A stretch of 64,000 nucleotides of DNA from Plantago major (GCA_026545765.1 CM048844.1:67908035-67972034), one strand, 5' to 3'; counted from the stretch's first letter, positions 9,764 through 22,167 are shown. A program made the numbers and translations. The notes: generated by a model not told the origin, from the sequence alone.

Positions 9764-11728
9764 TCAATGGATGAAATAAATAGGTCTACCATTTTCAATC
9801 TCTTGCACAAGACCGTATTCCTCCTCAGAAGTTAAGCCACGTCCTTGACGTATCCAATCTTGCCTACAAATAAGCGCCTCAGCAGTTTCAGGATTCAACG
9901 AAGCTCTAAAATCATCAATGATACGACCACCTGTGGAGAAAGCTGATTCGGAGGCAACTGTAGATATGGGGACAGCAAAGACATCTCGAGCCAACCTTGC
10001 TAAGATGGGATAGTCTCTCTTATGATCATTACACCACTGAAGAATGTTACAATCTAACGACTCAAAATCATCTTGGGTGATCTTATCGGCAACCATATAC
10101 TTCTCCAACTCAGTTTGTGCCTCAACAGTCCCAATACTTGCTTGGATCCTATTATAAAAGTCTCCATTGGGCTTCACTATTTTCTTAAGAGGTCTTCCAA
10201 CTACACCTAACCCAATGGTAGTCTGACTTTTTGAAGTTGAGCGAGAAGACTTGATGTTAGGTGTGGTGTCCTTATATTCTTCAAAAAGTTATTTCAAAGA
10301 ATCCATTGATGAATTAGCCAAACACTCCCCAATTCTATTACCAAACATATGAACCAAACTTTCTTTTAAAGAAGTTAAACTTGTAACGAGGATCAACAAA
10401 GCTAGCAACATAAAAGAACAAATTGGCCTTCATCGTACCAATCTCCCAATACTTATCAAACTTAGCTCCATTTTTTCAGCCACCAATTTCAAATACAGAT
10501 TCGGCCCCTCAATCCACTCCTTAAACAAAGTATAGATTGTCCCAATTTCATCCAAAAATATATTTGCAGTCACATACTAAGTACCAGACACTCTAACAGT
10601 AGCATCATGAAAATTTTCAAGAACTGTCTCAAATTTCATCCAAAAATATATTTGCAGTCACATACTAAGTACCAGACACTCTAACAGTAGCATCATAAAA
10701 ATTTTCAAGAACTGTTTCCATAAAATATGCAACATCCCAATCATAATCTTTAGGAAAAGCCTTTGGCCCATCCTCGGTAAAATCAGCACGGATAGAAGCA
10801 TCTTCCAATTTATATCGCTCAAAAACATCTTTAAAGATATTAGCCCTTTCCAACACTAAGTAAGATGAGTTCCACCTTGTGACAACATCTAGAGCTAAAG
10901 ATTTTTTGCTTACAATTCTTTCTTTGACATCATACTCATCAAATTTGAAACATCTAGCAGGGGAACTCCTAGCATACTTGACCAAATGACGAACTCGATC
11001 AATTGACTCACTATATTCAGATAAACCACTTTGCACAATCAAGTTAATAATATGCACAGTGCATCTAACATGCATGTGTTTCCCCTCAACAACGATGGTT
11101 CCCCTATTCACAAACTTTTCCTTCAAGTAATTCACAGTAACATCATTTGCAGTTGCATTATCTACTGTTATGCAAAAAAAAATTATGAATTTGCAGTTGC
11201 ATTATCTACCTATAGTCATCTAACCGGTGATACAAAACAGAGGAAAAGCAACAGACATAAACATCCTGAAACCCTTGTCCTCAACAAATTTAAAGTGCAA
11301 CTCATCAATAATTATCATCCTGACTAATTCCTCACGGACAGCAGCCTGATCAAACTGAACTAAGTTACACATTTCCCTTTGTGAACCAGAACCACCATCC
11401 CCGTATTCCCACTGGCCCGAACATAATTTTCAATCACTCTAGCAGATTTATTTTCAGGATTATGCGTACAAGATTTACAGTGATTAAGCATTGTACTATT
11501 ACCAGTTCTTGAGTTGTAAGCATAGTTCTTTGGGCAGTAGTTACATCGATCCCTAACAATTTCCGAGTCCTTTGGATCAGCGTACTGAGTGAAGTGATCC
11601 CAGACGATGGATCTCACTTTGCCTTTGCCTTTGCTTCTTCGACAGTCCTCTGCGCCAGGTTCATTACTTTGTGTCGGATCGATCTCCTCCAAATCAACCA
11701 TATCAACACTTTCAGACGGGGTATTCAT
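9764..11728 (-). pseudogene. hAT-superfamily transposase (BED zinc finger type), decayed
   Basis: Read from 11728 down. An N-terminal BED zinc finger ('SIVWDHFTQY', then C-N-Y-C and 'LNHC', about 11640-11470); a segment 'FVEDKGFRMFMSVACP'-like near 11280; the RNase H-like core pieces 'HVRCTVHIINLIVQ' (about 11060) and 'DVVTRWNSSYLVLERA' (about 10880); and the C-terminal dimerisation domain 'YPILARLARDVFAVPISTVA' with 'ESAFSTGGRIIDDFR' (about 10020-9890). The frame is broken between 11360 and 11135, at the 10544-10719 duplication, and around 10500-10180. A likely leader intron (donor 'AAG|GTAGCT' at 11859, acceptor 'TATGTAG' ending at 11730) sits just before the ATG, as in other plant hAT genes. 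Inactive. Confidence 0.88.
10544..10719 (-). repeat. 88-bp tandem duplication inside the hAT transposase
   Basis: 'aatttcatccaaaaatatat' and the rest of an 88-bp unit appear twice head to tail (10544 and 10632) with only a few differences. The duplication lies in the transposase body and disrupts it. A smaller event nearby repeats 'atttgcagttgcattatcta' at 11145 and 11189. Confidence 0.85.
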
Positions 11729-11729
11729 C

Positions 11730-11859
11730 CTACATAAAATGGAAAAGTACATTAAATAAAAAGCAGAAGAGTAGGATGGTGAATCGATGGTGATGAGGTG
11801 AATAGAATCGATCAAACCACACAAGATAAAGAAAATAGAGAGGCAGAGAGGAGAGCTAC
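11730..11859 (-). other. Probable 5' leader intron of the hAT gene
   Basis: On the minus strand it begins GTAGCTCTCC and ends TTTTATGTAG, two bases before the ATG of the transposase. Canonical ends and a T-rich acceptor support it; there is no transcript evidence. Confidence 0.45.
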
Positions 11860-11869
11860 CTTTCAAACA

Positions 11870-13074
11870 GAGTACGGAGATGATGGTGGTCGACTGGTCG
11901 TCGATTGTTAATTATTTCAGTAAGAGTATCGCTTGCCTTGCCAAAAGTTTAAAAGTTAATTATTTCTTCTTTGTTAGTGCTTCGATCTCTCTTTTTGCCT
12001 TTTCATACTTGACTCGTATGCAGGTACATGAGCTTTTTGGGCAAATTTCATATGGACTCCCTACAAAAGTACCTTATTACACATTAGTCCCCGAAATTTG
12101 AACAATAACAGATTGGTCCATTTTTCACATTCTAAGTTCACCTCCCAAACATGGTCTTAATTTTCTATTTTGCATAAGTATAACTCACATATTAATTAAT
12201 TCAACTTAAACCCTTTATTTTTCAACATTATTTATTTTTTAGTATTTTGTTAAAAATATTATTTTCGAACTGTATGGTTATTAATTTTTTAGTAGTAATG
12301 AAACTTATGGATTGTGTAACACGCAATTTTTATGTTTCGTATTTTTAAATTTTTCTATTTTTAAAAGAAAAGTTATGTGGACAGTGATAATAATGTTTAT
12401 TTTAAGAAACATACATGATTATTCTCTTTTTGAGTTTAACCAATTATTCGTTAATCTTTTAAACTAAAATAAAGTAAATTATCAGTAAAACAAAAGAATA
12501 GCCAATAATTTCTTAATTTTGTATTATTAAAAATAAATATTTTGTGGTTATTAATTTTACAACTAAAATAATAACCATTTTTTTTTTAATATCAGCTACC
12601 AATTATTTTAAAACTTCATTTTATTTCGAGTACATGAAGGGTTATAAGGTACAGTTTCAAAGAGCCCACAAGGCTAAAATATAATGAACTGAATGTATTA
12701 GAGTTTACTAAACAGTTACGCGATAAGTGGTTCAAGTTTTTCAATTTTTTGCCTTATGAATTAATCCTTCTAAGTTACAGTACAAAAAAAAAAAAAAAAT
12801 TGCTCGAACGAATAATGTGTTTTTCTTTCTCATAACCTAAAGAAAATAAACATCATGTCATGTTAACAAAATTACAAATTTTTTCTTAGTTTTTTAAAGA
12901 TAAAATTTGTCATTTCATTTTCTCTTCTTTTAAAAAAAATGCTTCTATATTTATGAAGTAATTTTAGGGACAGAAAAAGTTGAAAGTTAGCGGTTATTAA
13001 GTTGAAAATTGACATGTGCAAGTTATGCATATCAGTTTGGAAAATAAAATATACTTTCGAGGTAAATATTGAAT
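11870..13074. other. AT-rich intergenic stretch
   Basis: No coding frame. It is very AT-rich, with A and T homopolymers (for example about 12784-12799). I see no clear LTR ends or inverted repeats. The right terminal repeat of the hAT element probably lies in its first 200 bp but was not identified. Confidence 0.4.
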
Positions 13075-13800
13075 TTATTGTAAGTTAGAGTCAAATTTGT
13101 ATTTAGCATATAAGGATGTGTTTGGCAATTTCAAAATGCAATTACCAATTCGTAATTGTTTACGAATTGTGGGGATTAATGTGTTATTGTTCAAATACCA
13201 AGGTTGAACTCGAACAAAAATTCTCTCAGAGGCCATGATTAGAGCCTCTTTTAGTTTATTATTTAATGCTATTTCAGCATCTTTTCCAATAACTTCCAAC
13301 TTGAGAGTGGTAATTTCTCCTTCAAGGGTTTCAGTGAACTCAATATAGTAGGTTAACTGGGCATCACTAGCAATCAATCTAGGATTCCCAATCATTTTTC
13401 AATACGTTCCATGTTCTTAATGCCATTGTCATCATCACTATCATAGTTAAGTAATCTAGTAGCAGATTTTACCTGATCTGGATACGTTTGTTCAACAACT
13501 CCACAAATTCCTTGTTTGCTCCAAAATCAATGATTTGATGAGCAGGAGCACAAGTTTCTGGAGCATTTGGATCTTTGTCTTCATCGTCAAAAGATGATTC
13601 AACATCAAGAGCATACAATTGGGGTTGAATAGATTTCCTTTGTTCAGTGAGCATAGCCTTCTGAGTTTTCCGGAAATTTCTTCTTTCCTTTCCATCTCCA
13701 GACTTTTCTTTTGGGAGTTGAGGACAATATTTCTTGAAATGTCCAGCAACTAACAGTGAAAGCACAAGTTGTTTCCAACTGCTGGAATTTTCGACGGAAT
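13075..13800 (-). pseudogene. SIRE-like Copia gag fragment (zinc knuckle and coiled-coil part)
   Basis: Minus-strand pieces resemble the gag of elements A and B further right. A zinc knuckle, broken by a frameshift, reads 'LCFHC' then 'GHFKKYCPQLPK' (about 13785-13715), followed by 'RRNFRKTQKAMLTEQRKSIQ' and 'LYALDVES'; A and B have 'RRNF...RAMLTEERKKIQIQLDAL' at this point. A second piece at 13395-13075 is helical, charged gag-like sequence. Both flanks are lost; to the right it stops near an Athila-type LTR fragment. A relic. Confidence 0.65.
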
Positions 13801-13909
13801 TCCTCTAACTTACAGAGGACCAGTGTTTAGCAGTCCAGACTTGTACTGTAGAGCTTTATATTGATGATAAATCATATTGAGATGTTTTTTCAACTTCTCT
13901 TTAGCTCTT

Positions 13910-14835
13910 TGATGCGTCAAATCAAGTCCTTAATTTATTTAGCCAAGAGCAATATCAAGGATCACTAGAAAAGCACGTAGTGAGTTGATAAGTTGCCCCG
14001 AGTGACGTTCTCGAAGGACTTAACTAAGCTTGTCGGTGTTTTAAAGTACTAGTTTGTCTTAGGATTGCGTCTTACGACGTCCAATTCTTTCTTTTGCAAA
14101 TCACACAAAGATTAAACAGCAAACACGGGTTTGTAATCAATTAAAGGAGACATGGGGTGGTGGTTTCATCAAGAGCTAGCTAGTTAAACGATGCAATGGA
14201 ATACACGACTTTTGAAAGTGAAAACGTTTAGTCAACGTAGTAGAGTCGTCAATTCTACTAGTCTTCATTTGTAGTCGAATGTGTTGGGCTTAAATCGTAA
14301 TTAACCCTGAGGGTGCGAATCCCTCTTGTGGATTTTGGGTATCAGAAAAAGTTTGCTAAGACATGGAACTAATCAAACGATTCGCAGGAATTCAACAACC
14401 GAAGAACAATGTATTTTCATCCAAAGACCTATACTAGCATGCTCAAGATTTCACCTCCAACACATGGGTGTTGTTTACTACTCATATTCATGTTGTCACA
14501 TGCAAGAAATATGATAAACATAGACAAAAACATACACAAGAAGTAATCAAAGAGAAACGATATAGAATTACCGAATGACTTTGAATAACTGAGCTCCAAT
14601 GGATAACAATGGTGAAATAGTACTGCTTATAGGAAGATTCTTCAGTTAAATGGTTAACCAAGACTCCAACTTCAATCAGATGGATGATTCTTGGAACCCT
14701 AGACCTCTCAAAATCTCCCAAAGTATTATGTGAAATGAAAATGCGATGAGTTTGAATTACAAATCAGAAGTTTAAAATGCAAAAAAATGGAAGAAGTAAC
14801 GCCTGGAATGCAGCAAGCCGAAGCGGGCGATCGCT
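13910..14835 (-). mobile_element. Athila-type LTR fragment (same family as 49792-51121)
   Basis: It starts 'TGATGCGTCAAATCAAGTCC' and runs parallel to the LTR at 49792 ('TGATGCATCAAATCAAGTCC'), sharing 'gtagtgagttgataagttgc', 'gcgtcttacgac' and 'catggggtggtggtttcatc'. The match fades near 14835, so roughly the last 400 bp are missing. With the family's primer site known from the 49.8-kb copy, its sense strand is minus. The end near 14835 is approximate. Confidence 0.75.
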
Positions 14836-15131
14836 GTCACGGTCAATCTCAATCACGTGAGAGTTGATCGATAATCAAGCAAAAATGAACTATGAGCGGT
14901 TACCTTGGAACGAAAGAAAGATTCACGAAGGAATCGAGAGCCAATTTCAATATATCTTCAATAATGAGTTACAATTGAGGTCAATTCGCTATTTATAGCT
15001 AAAAGGGGAAAACTAACAGTAAACGGAAGAATAAATTGTTCAGTAGTCGTTGGATTAACGAGACACGCCTCTTAATCTCCTTCAATCGACAGTTACGCTC
15101 TCATGTCAAAGTAACAGCCGCTCCATACGGC
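14836..15131 (-). mobile_element. Probable chromovirus 3' UTR/LTR fragment with TATA box
   Basis: It directly follows, on the minus strand, the chromodomain end of a Gypsy polyprotein. A TATA box 'TATAAAT' (plus coordinates 14991-14997) is followed by a leader-like sequence that reads 'tcaattgtaactcattattg', which suggests the U3-R part of an LTR. The TG and CA borders were not resolved. Confidence 0.45.
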
Positions 15132-15454
15132 CTAAATCCTGAAACATGCTAAGAGCGTGGGCTTCACCGTAACATTGGCCGCTCCTTCTTTTGATGCTTG
15201 TCCCCAAGCATCCACATAAGGAAATATCTGCACCAATTTGTACCAATCTTCCCAGGTGCTTTCATATTCCTGCAAATGTGCCCATTGAACCAGAACTTCA
15301 ATAACAGCAACATTGTTCTTCTTGATCATCCTTCTACCGAACAAAGCTACTGGTTGCAGAACCAGCTGTCCTTCTTGATCCATGGGTGGAAGCTTACCTA
15401 TAACTATAGGTGTAGCAGTATCCACATGCTTTTTAAGAAGAGAAACATGAAATA
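15132..15454 (-). pseudogene. Chromovirus (Ty3/Gypsy) integrase C-terminus with chromodomain
   Basis: On the minus strand from about 15450: 'HVSLLKKHVD', the usual end of the integrase C-terminal region, then 'PVALFGRRMIKKNNVAVIEV', 'LVQWAHLQEYESTWEDWYKL' and 'FPYVDAWGQ'. The last three form the chromodomain that marks plant chromoviruses (Tekay, Reina and relatives) and is thought to guide integration. The frame closes at 15132. Everything upstream is missing: the fragment ends where the extra gene of element C begins, so this is a breakpoint. Confidence 0.82.
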
Positions 15455-17409
15455 ATGGATGACGTTGTTGATTATATTGCTAAGGAGCTAGATACTGAAC
15501 AAGTATCTGAAGAAAAGCATGATGCTAAGGCTGTATCTTCGCCAAAGAAACCATCCTCCGAAGGCAAGAAACCAATATCTGAGATGGTTGCCGCCTTCAG
15601 AAACCTTGATGAAGATGTGCAAGAGGATGAAGATCACTGGGTTGATGACTCAGATGATGAAGAAGACAAGACATTGGCAGAACACCGTAATGAACACTTA
15701 GCGGTTTCTCATCTGAAAAGGAAGCTAATTTCTCCTGAAGTATTCAACAAACTGCCAAATGTCCACTCCCAAGAATACATGAATAGATACCAAGTTTTGG
15801 CACATCTTAAAAAGGAGTTGTCTTCACAGAACAAAGACGTAATTGCCTCCGTCCCCTCAGAAATGAAGAAATTCACTGAACTCATCACTCAGAGAACAAC
15901 CAGTATGGTCCTTGCTCAGAAGGATCTGGGAATGGTAAGGGACAATGATGTGTCATTAGCTGAAAAAGCTTTTCATGAGGCAAGTTTCACTGTTGGAAAA
16001 GTAGATGCCATATAGGCCCATTGGCAGAGCTCACTGATAAGGAAAATGGACTTATCAAACAAAATCAGGAGCTCAAGGCTGAACTTCAGAAGTTGGTTAC
16101 TGCCTACAATTACTTGCAAGGGAATTTTGAGTCTCTCTCAGAATCCTTAGTGGTACTTAGTCAGTCAACAATGACTAAGGGGGAAGGATTTGGACCTCAA
16201 GGTCAGGGGGAAGGTAAGAAGAAATCTAGAGTTGGTGCTGCTCAGAAAGGAAGAGGAAACAAGAAAACTTTCCAGCCACCACTCAGAATAAATGAGCCCT
16301 CATCAGATCAAGCTGCTTTGCAAATAGTAGCTACTTCCCAACAGCCAACTGAAGAAACAACAATGGTAACAAGGGCCATGGCAAAAAGACCTCCAAGGAG
16401 TACCAAGGCTCCAAGGAGAAGACAAGTAAGAGGGATTGATGAGTCTTCTGAAGAAGAAGAAGAAGAAGAAGAAGAAGAAGAAGAAGAAGAAGAAGGAGGC
16501 CAAATCAAATCCCAGGGCAATGAAGAAGGCTGCAAAATTTTCACAAGAATTGATCTTGATGATGATTATGAAGAGAATGATGCAGATGAAGCTCCTGTTC
16601 ACAGAAAAAGAAAAAGGGTTGATAGCCTATCTGAGCCCATAGTTGCAAAGCCTTTGGCAGCTAAAACACCCTCTTGAAATACCAAGTCAATCCAGAGTGG
16701 TTCTTCAAGCAATCCCCCAAGGGAAAATTCAAGACAAAGGAGGAACAGGCTGAGAGCTGAACAAAGAAAACTTCAACTACCACTCAGGCCTGAAGAAGCC
16801 AAGATTGAGTATGTGAAGACCAACAATGACTCCTCTGTCTACAGGTGCATTAATCAGAAGAATGGCTACTGGATTCTGGAACTTAAGCACTTATTGGTAA
16901 ATGAAAGATTTCCAGAACCAATCCATAAACAGCTCATGGCATAGAGAAAAGACAAGCCAATCTTGATTAACACCAACCACATCAAAGCCTGGTTGGATTT
17001 TGAAGTAATCAAGAGAATAGAAGCCATGAAGAAGGACCTCTCTGATGAATGTCCTTATGGAAAGCCAGATGATGTGCACAAAATTTCCAACATCACTGGA
17101 ACAGGCACAAGAGCAAGACTTGATGTGGAACCCTATGAGTCCTTCTACTTGACTGAAGATCAATACAAGGGTGACGTCAGATATCTGAAGATAATATATG
17201 AATACTTCAAGCTATCAGATATCAGAATCGAGCATGCCTGGAAGTGGGGAAAGTATATGTGGATCAAACACTTTGCCAAGAATAATCCTACCAAAACCTA
17301 CTAGGAAGTCTGTGGATTTGCCAGAGACACAGAGATGATTGTCAGAACTCTTCTCTATGACTACTCTGATGATATCAAAAGGTTTGGTGATAGGAAATTT
17401 GCAGATTGA
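15455..17409 (+). pseudogene. Extra (post-pol) gene of Copia element C, 3' half, unidentified product
   Basis: Acidic, low-complexity protein of unknown function, homologous to the 3' part of the gene at 26283-19403. It opens at the chromovirus junction, so its start is lost. One frame runs 15455-16015 (acidic; 'HWVDDSDDEEDKTLAEH'); a small shift near 16016 leads to a second frame to 17409: a coiled-coil start ('KQNQELKAELQKLVTAY'), a lysine-rich part, a run of glutamates encoded by GAA repeats, 'AKPLAAKTPS', then a conserved C-terminal region ('YRCINQKNGYWILELKHLLV', 'AWLDFEVIKRIEA', 'YESFYLTEDQY', 'HAWKWGK'). In-frame stops: TGA 16675, TAG near 16942, TAG near 17302. The relative reads W where this copy has the second stop. 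I see no membrane segment. Non-functional copy. Confidence 0.7.
16445..16496 (+). repeat. GAA repeat encoding polyglutamate
   Basis: A nearly pure GAA run inside the extra gene of element C; the related copy in element A has a shorter acidic run ('EEEEKEEGE') at this place. Long open frames on the other strand and frame here are artefacts of the repeat. Confidence 0.9.
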
Positions 17410-17550
17410 TCCATAGATCTACTGATTGAAGACTTGAAGACTAGTTTATTACGATGTCTACTTGGAGCTTGGTTACTCCTGTTGTCCTAATTTACTATGT
17501 ATTTTGTATCTTGCTGACTGAACTAAAATGTTGTTTTATCTTGTAAAAGT
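17410..17550 (+). other. 3' noncoding part of element C up to the insertion of element A
   Basis: It follows the extra gene of C and resembles the corresponding 3' region of A read on the minus strand (shared 'gacttgaagactagt', 'tcttgctga', 'tgtaaaagtt'). C sequence stops near 17550 and resumes at 34449. Confidence 0.55.
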
Positions 17551-18970
17551 TAACGGCAAAGTAAAATACTAGAGGGGGGGGGGGGGGTGAATAGTCTTTT
17601 AAAACTTTTGTCGATAAACACAGTTTCTCAGAAACATGGGGGTTTCTGATACTTAAATTCAGAGCGCGGAAGACTTTAAGATAGGTTAGTGTAGAAACAA
17701 TAAATATGTGTGTGTGCTTTGCTGAAATGTAAATACAGAAAGGTAAATGACACAGCAAGTATAGTGGTATCTGGAGGTGGCGTAATCCTCCAACGAATCC
17801 ACTTCGGTCTTTCTGAGACCTAGAATTCACTAGAACAGATAATTGAGTTCACCTTACAAAAATCCTATTCTAAGATTCTTAAACAAATGGTTCCCAACTA
17901 AATGTTCCCCCTGAGTTATTCCCCAGCTCCTAGAGCTAAGTACTTCCTCTACTCAGATAACCTTGGAGTTATTCCCTGATTTCCCAAATCAAGTACTTCC
18001 TCTACTCCACGCCTTGATGGTGTTGGTTATAAGGTTTTGTCAGAGAGGCTTCTCGTATAACTTTTCAGTTATGTTTTCAGAGAGCCTAATAGAACAAGAC
18101 TACTTAATACACTTGTTCAGTGGATGGCAGTCTGCTCTTTACTGACCCAAGTAATTGGTGTCCGTTCTGGATATTGAGCTTCAGAAAGAGTATCTGATAG
18201 TTCAACTCTTTCACGAATAACAATCTCTTGTTAAGGTTCAGGACAACTTAGAACTACTAGTGATTCTTCAAGCAACAGAAAGCTTTCAGAAAGGGTAGTA
18301 GAGTGCTTGAGAGAATACTTTGCTTGATGGTAAGTTTGCAAGATAGAGCGTTCTAAGGTATGTATTTTCAAGCATCTAAGTGTGTGATATATATAGATAA
18401 ATTTGAGAGGCATTTGAATTGTATATGTTGTGCTCTCTATCAAATTATATCCGTTTATATCTTGAACTATGTACTCAGAAGTCACTATCTCATTCTTCAG
18501 AGAGGACTTGCTTTTTGCAGCATTTCTGCCGATGCATTTAATGCATAGTACTATTCTTTGTCCTTTAGTCTCAACGGATACATGAGCCTTTCTGATGGCT
18601 TGCATGCTCCATACTCATGATGTCATATGTCCAGAATTATATTTTAAAAGTAAGTTAATATACTCAAGAAAGGATTAAGGACATAGTCTTTCTGAGTTAG
18701 ACTAAACCTTTGTGTCTTCATAAACCTTGTGCAATCTTCAGTCTTCTAATCTTCAGAAACGCTCCATTGCTAGGATTGATCTTCATGGTCTTCTAGAAAT
18801 AAAAGTTACACTCAGAGACCTATAATCCTATTACAAGATTTACTAGACTAATCATACTCAGTGATTTCCTCTTTTACAATGTTCAAGTGAACCAAGAGTA
18901 CTTAATCACCTTTCTAGCTAAGATAAGAACATGTGATGAGTGATCAAAATACTAACAGATATTCCTAATA
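17551..18970 (-). mobile_element. 3' LTR of SIRE-like Copia element A (about 1.42 kb)
   Basis: It is nearly the same as 33197-34448 over its whole length: 'gagcgcggaagactttaaga', 'ggtatctggaggtggcgtaa' and the paired TGTTNGG / CCTAACA-type ends, so the two form the LTR pair of A. The outer end lacks about 13 bp of the family start. The inner end reads 'attcctaata' against 'attcctaaca' elsewhere and is followed by the polypurine tract. It contains a 14-G run (poly-C in sense). Against this copy the 5' LTR has lost about 150 bp and many single bases. Confidence 0.88.
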
Positions 18971-19402
18971 AATTTCCCCCTTTTTGATCAGTCATCCATG
19001 ACTATCTTTTAAGTCCTATTACAAATTTGTAATCCTGGAAGAGAAAACAATCCACCACTTAATCATTTCAAATGATATTCAATTTTAGTTGAATTAAGTG
19101 CAGAAAGTAAACATCAACCAAATCACAAGAAGTGATCTTTGCTGATAAGTTGTCATCTATTAAAATGTATCTGAGAGTATGATCTTTAGATAGGTACAGT
19201 TTACAGAAAGAGATGCAACTTTTACATATAGAGAAGTTTAGAAACAATCAGCAAGATTACAAAAAGTAATAAAACATACTAAGTAAATTAGAACAAAGGA
19301 GAGTCCAAGATCCAAGAGAGTATTCTAATGTTACTAGTCTTCAAGTCTTCAGATATGCAACTTAGGTTTAGATACCTCAAGTTCTTCAGCACCCTTTCTG
19401 GA
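18971..19402 (-). other. 3' UTR and polypurine tract of element A
   Basis: On the minus strand the sequence ends 'gatcaaaaagggggaaat' directly before the 3' LTR, a good Copia polypurine tract (plus coordinates about 18972-18986). The rest, from the end of the extra gene, has no frame of its own. The same tract occurs in element C at about 34630-34647 ('gatcaaaatgggggaaat'). Confidence 0.72.
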
Positions 19403-22086
19403 TCAGTTGACATGATCATCCACTTTTCTGCATTCTTGGACATAGTCATAAAGAATCCTTGACGAAGAGCTCATCTTTCTGGAAAAGTCACATATTTCAT
19501 GGTAACTCTTGCCAAGCTTGTGATTCTTCCGCAGAAAATGTTTGACCCAGAATTACTTTCCCCAGACCCATGCATGGTCTACTTGCAGCTGAGACAGGTT
19601 GAAATACTTGTATATTTCTTCCAGATAGTGTATATCATCTAGGTATTCATCCAATATCATATAGAATGACTCATAGGTTGAAAAACCTAGTTTGTTCTTC
19701 CTGCTGTAGCTACCATCCAGCTTTCTTACCTTGTGTACATCTTCAGGCTTTGGGTAAGGACAGGCAAAAGAAAGATCCATCTTTCTGGCTTCATTTCTCT
19801 TTTCTACTTCAAAGTTTAGCCAGGCATGAAGGTGCTCAGGTTTTAGCAATTCTGGCTTGCCTTCTCTCCATTTCAGGATCTGGTTGAGGATGGGAGTTGG
19901 AAATTTATCATTGACAAGTAGATGTTGTAGTTCCAGAATCCAATACCCTCTCTTGTTCAGAATGCACCTATATGAAGATTCTTCATAACTGGTCTTCATA
20001 TACTCAATGTGGGCATCAGTTGGCCTTTCTTGATGTGTTTCATTGTTTACTCTGCTAAACTGGAAATCCCTTCTTGCTTTTCTATTTGGTGGCCTTCTGT
20101 CAGGAGATCCTCTAACCCTTTCTTCCTGCTTTGGAACTGTGCTGGTGGATGTTCCTTGTATAGACTTGGTGTTTCCAGAAGGAGTTCTGGCTGCTAAGGG
20201 CTTTGCTGCCAGAGGAGGTTGTGAAGTAGTTGCTTGTCTCCTTTTCTTGTGAAGTGGATGTTCATCAGAATCATCCTCAACATCATTGAAGTCCAAAACT
20301 GGAGACTTGCAGCTTTCTCGGCCTCTCACTTCTCCTTCTTCCTTCTCTTCTTCTTCAGAAGTCTTCTTTTCTGAGATTCTAAGGGACTTGGCTCCCCTAG
20401 TTATCATACTTCTCAGCCTTCTGGCTGGTTGATCTGGAACAACTTCTTCAGCAAGGGTGTCTCCAGTGGTGTCCTTAATGACAAGTTGACTTGAGGAGGG
20501 AGGATTTGATTGTTTTCTTTTTCTTCCTCGCCTTTACGAGGCATCTCTTCTTCCCCTTAGTCATGAATGGTCGACTCATGATAGCATAAGCTTGGAGAGA
20601 GTTTCAAAGTTTTTCGAGATTTTGTGCACCTGACTAATTCTTGAAGTTCCTTCTTGACTCTTTGTTCTGTCTAACGATTCCTGCTCCTTTGTGTTGAGCT
20701 CTTCAAGTGGCCTTAGGATGGCGTTGGCTTGCGGAATGACATGGTGGCTTCATTCAATCTTGCATTAGCATTGTTACAATTCTCATCCTGACCAACCCTA
20801 GGTCTTTACGAGAGAGAGAGCTATCTTTGGTTGCTCTGTTGAGTAAAGCTGACCAATGGCTTCATCTCTTCTGGGACGGATTTTAGCACTTCTGTGTCTT
20901 GGGCAACTAGTGTCTTTCTGAGTTCTAAAAAGACACTGTTCCTTGCACTGTGCTCTTCACTTCTTGAACTACTTGGTGCAGAGAATATATGAGGAGCAAG
21001 TAGGGCTCTCTTGTGCTGAGTGATAAATCTCTCATCTTCTGCTTCAGTAATCAAGTTGTGGGTTTCAGCATCACTGTCATAATCCTTTTCTTGGATTGTT
21101 TGCAGATTGACAATCTTCTTCTGCTTTTCATCAAGTGTGCTGGCCTTCTGAGAAGATGTAGAAGGTCTTTCTGATGCAGCCTCAGCATCATGCTCTTCAT
21201 CATCATTGTCATCCATGGCATCTATCTCAGAAGTTGTGACAACAATGGCATTCTTCAGTTTTCTTTGCTCATCTAGGAGTGCCAATTCCTTGGCATTAGC
21301 TTCTTCGAGCTTCTTGATTTTGGCTTCCTTTTCATCAACAAGAGCTTGAGTCTCAATGTTGATTCTCTTCTCTTCTTCCAATACCTTTCTGAGTTGTTCA
21401 ATCCTAAACTCAGCAGCTGAAATTTCTTCTATGGCATCATTGTGTTCAGCTTGTTGGGTATCTTGATGAGACTTGGCAGGTGATGATGATGGAGCTTTCT
21501 GAGCAATTGAGGGAGTAGCCTTTTCTCCACTTTCTTTGCTAGCTTTCTGAATCCCGCCTTGTCCAGGTTGGGGATCATCATTCTGATCATCATCATCATC
21601 ACTCTTGTTCTTTGTTTCTTGGTTTGGATGCTCAGAGGGAGGTTCTTGATAATCATTTTCGTCCATCTCCTCGTCATCTTCTGAAACCAGGTTGATCACA
21701 TTTGGGAATGTAATCATCCTCCCATTAACTTCTTCTTGTTCAGCAGGATAAGTAGTGAGCTTGTTGGGCAAGGCAGGATGGGTAACCATCTGCTCTTGGG
21801 TTTGAGCATCCGCATACTCGAAATCTGCTATAAGTCTTTGTGCTACTTCATGAATGAAGTCTTCATGCATTAGAGTGGCAAATGAGTAGGACTCTGTAGG
21901 GAACAATGCATGGATATAATCCTCCAGATTTAGGGCAATTGCTCTCTTTTCTGGGACGTCGATTACTCGCTACTTCGGAAAGGTCACCTTTACGAGTTTC
22001 TGCCATTGTCTGAAGCACTTGAGATGTTTCTTTAAGGTGTGCTTCTGGAAGGCCTTGAGTAAATCAACTGGCACTAGACTTTGAGC

Positions 22087-22167
22087 CTGAAAGAAAGTGT
22101 TCAAGTTAGTTTTGTTCAAACCACTTATGTTAGTATCTGTCTGCAGAAGTGAGCTTTCTGAGCATAC
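22087..22167 (-). other. Intron 5 of the extra gene (81 bp)
   Basis: Minus strand: 'acacag|GTATGCTCAG' to 'ACACTTTCTTTCAG|gctcaa'. Phase 0; 39 codons precede it. The long last exon follows. Confidence 0.74.

Noticed and set aside
16303-16642. Open frames of polyserine, polyphenylalanine or polylysine over the GAA run
   Set aside because: They are other-frame readings of the polyglutamate repeat of the extra gene.
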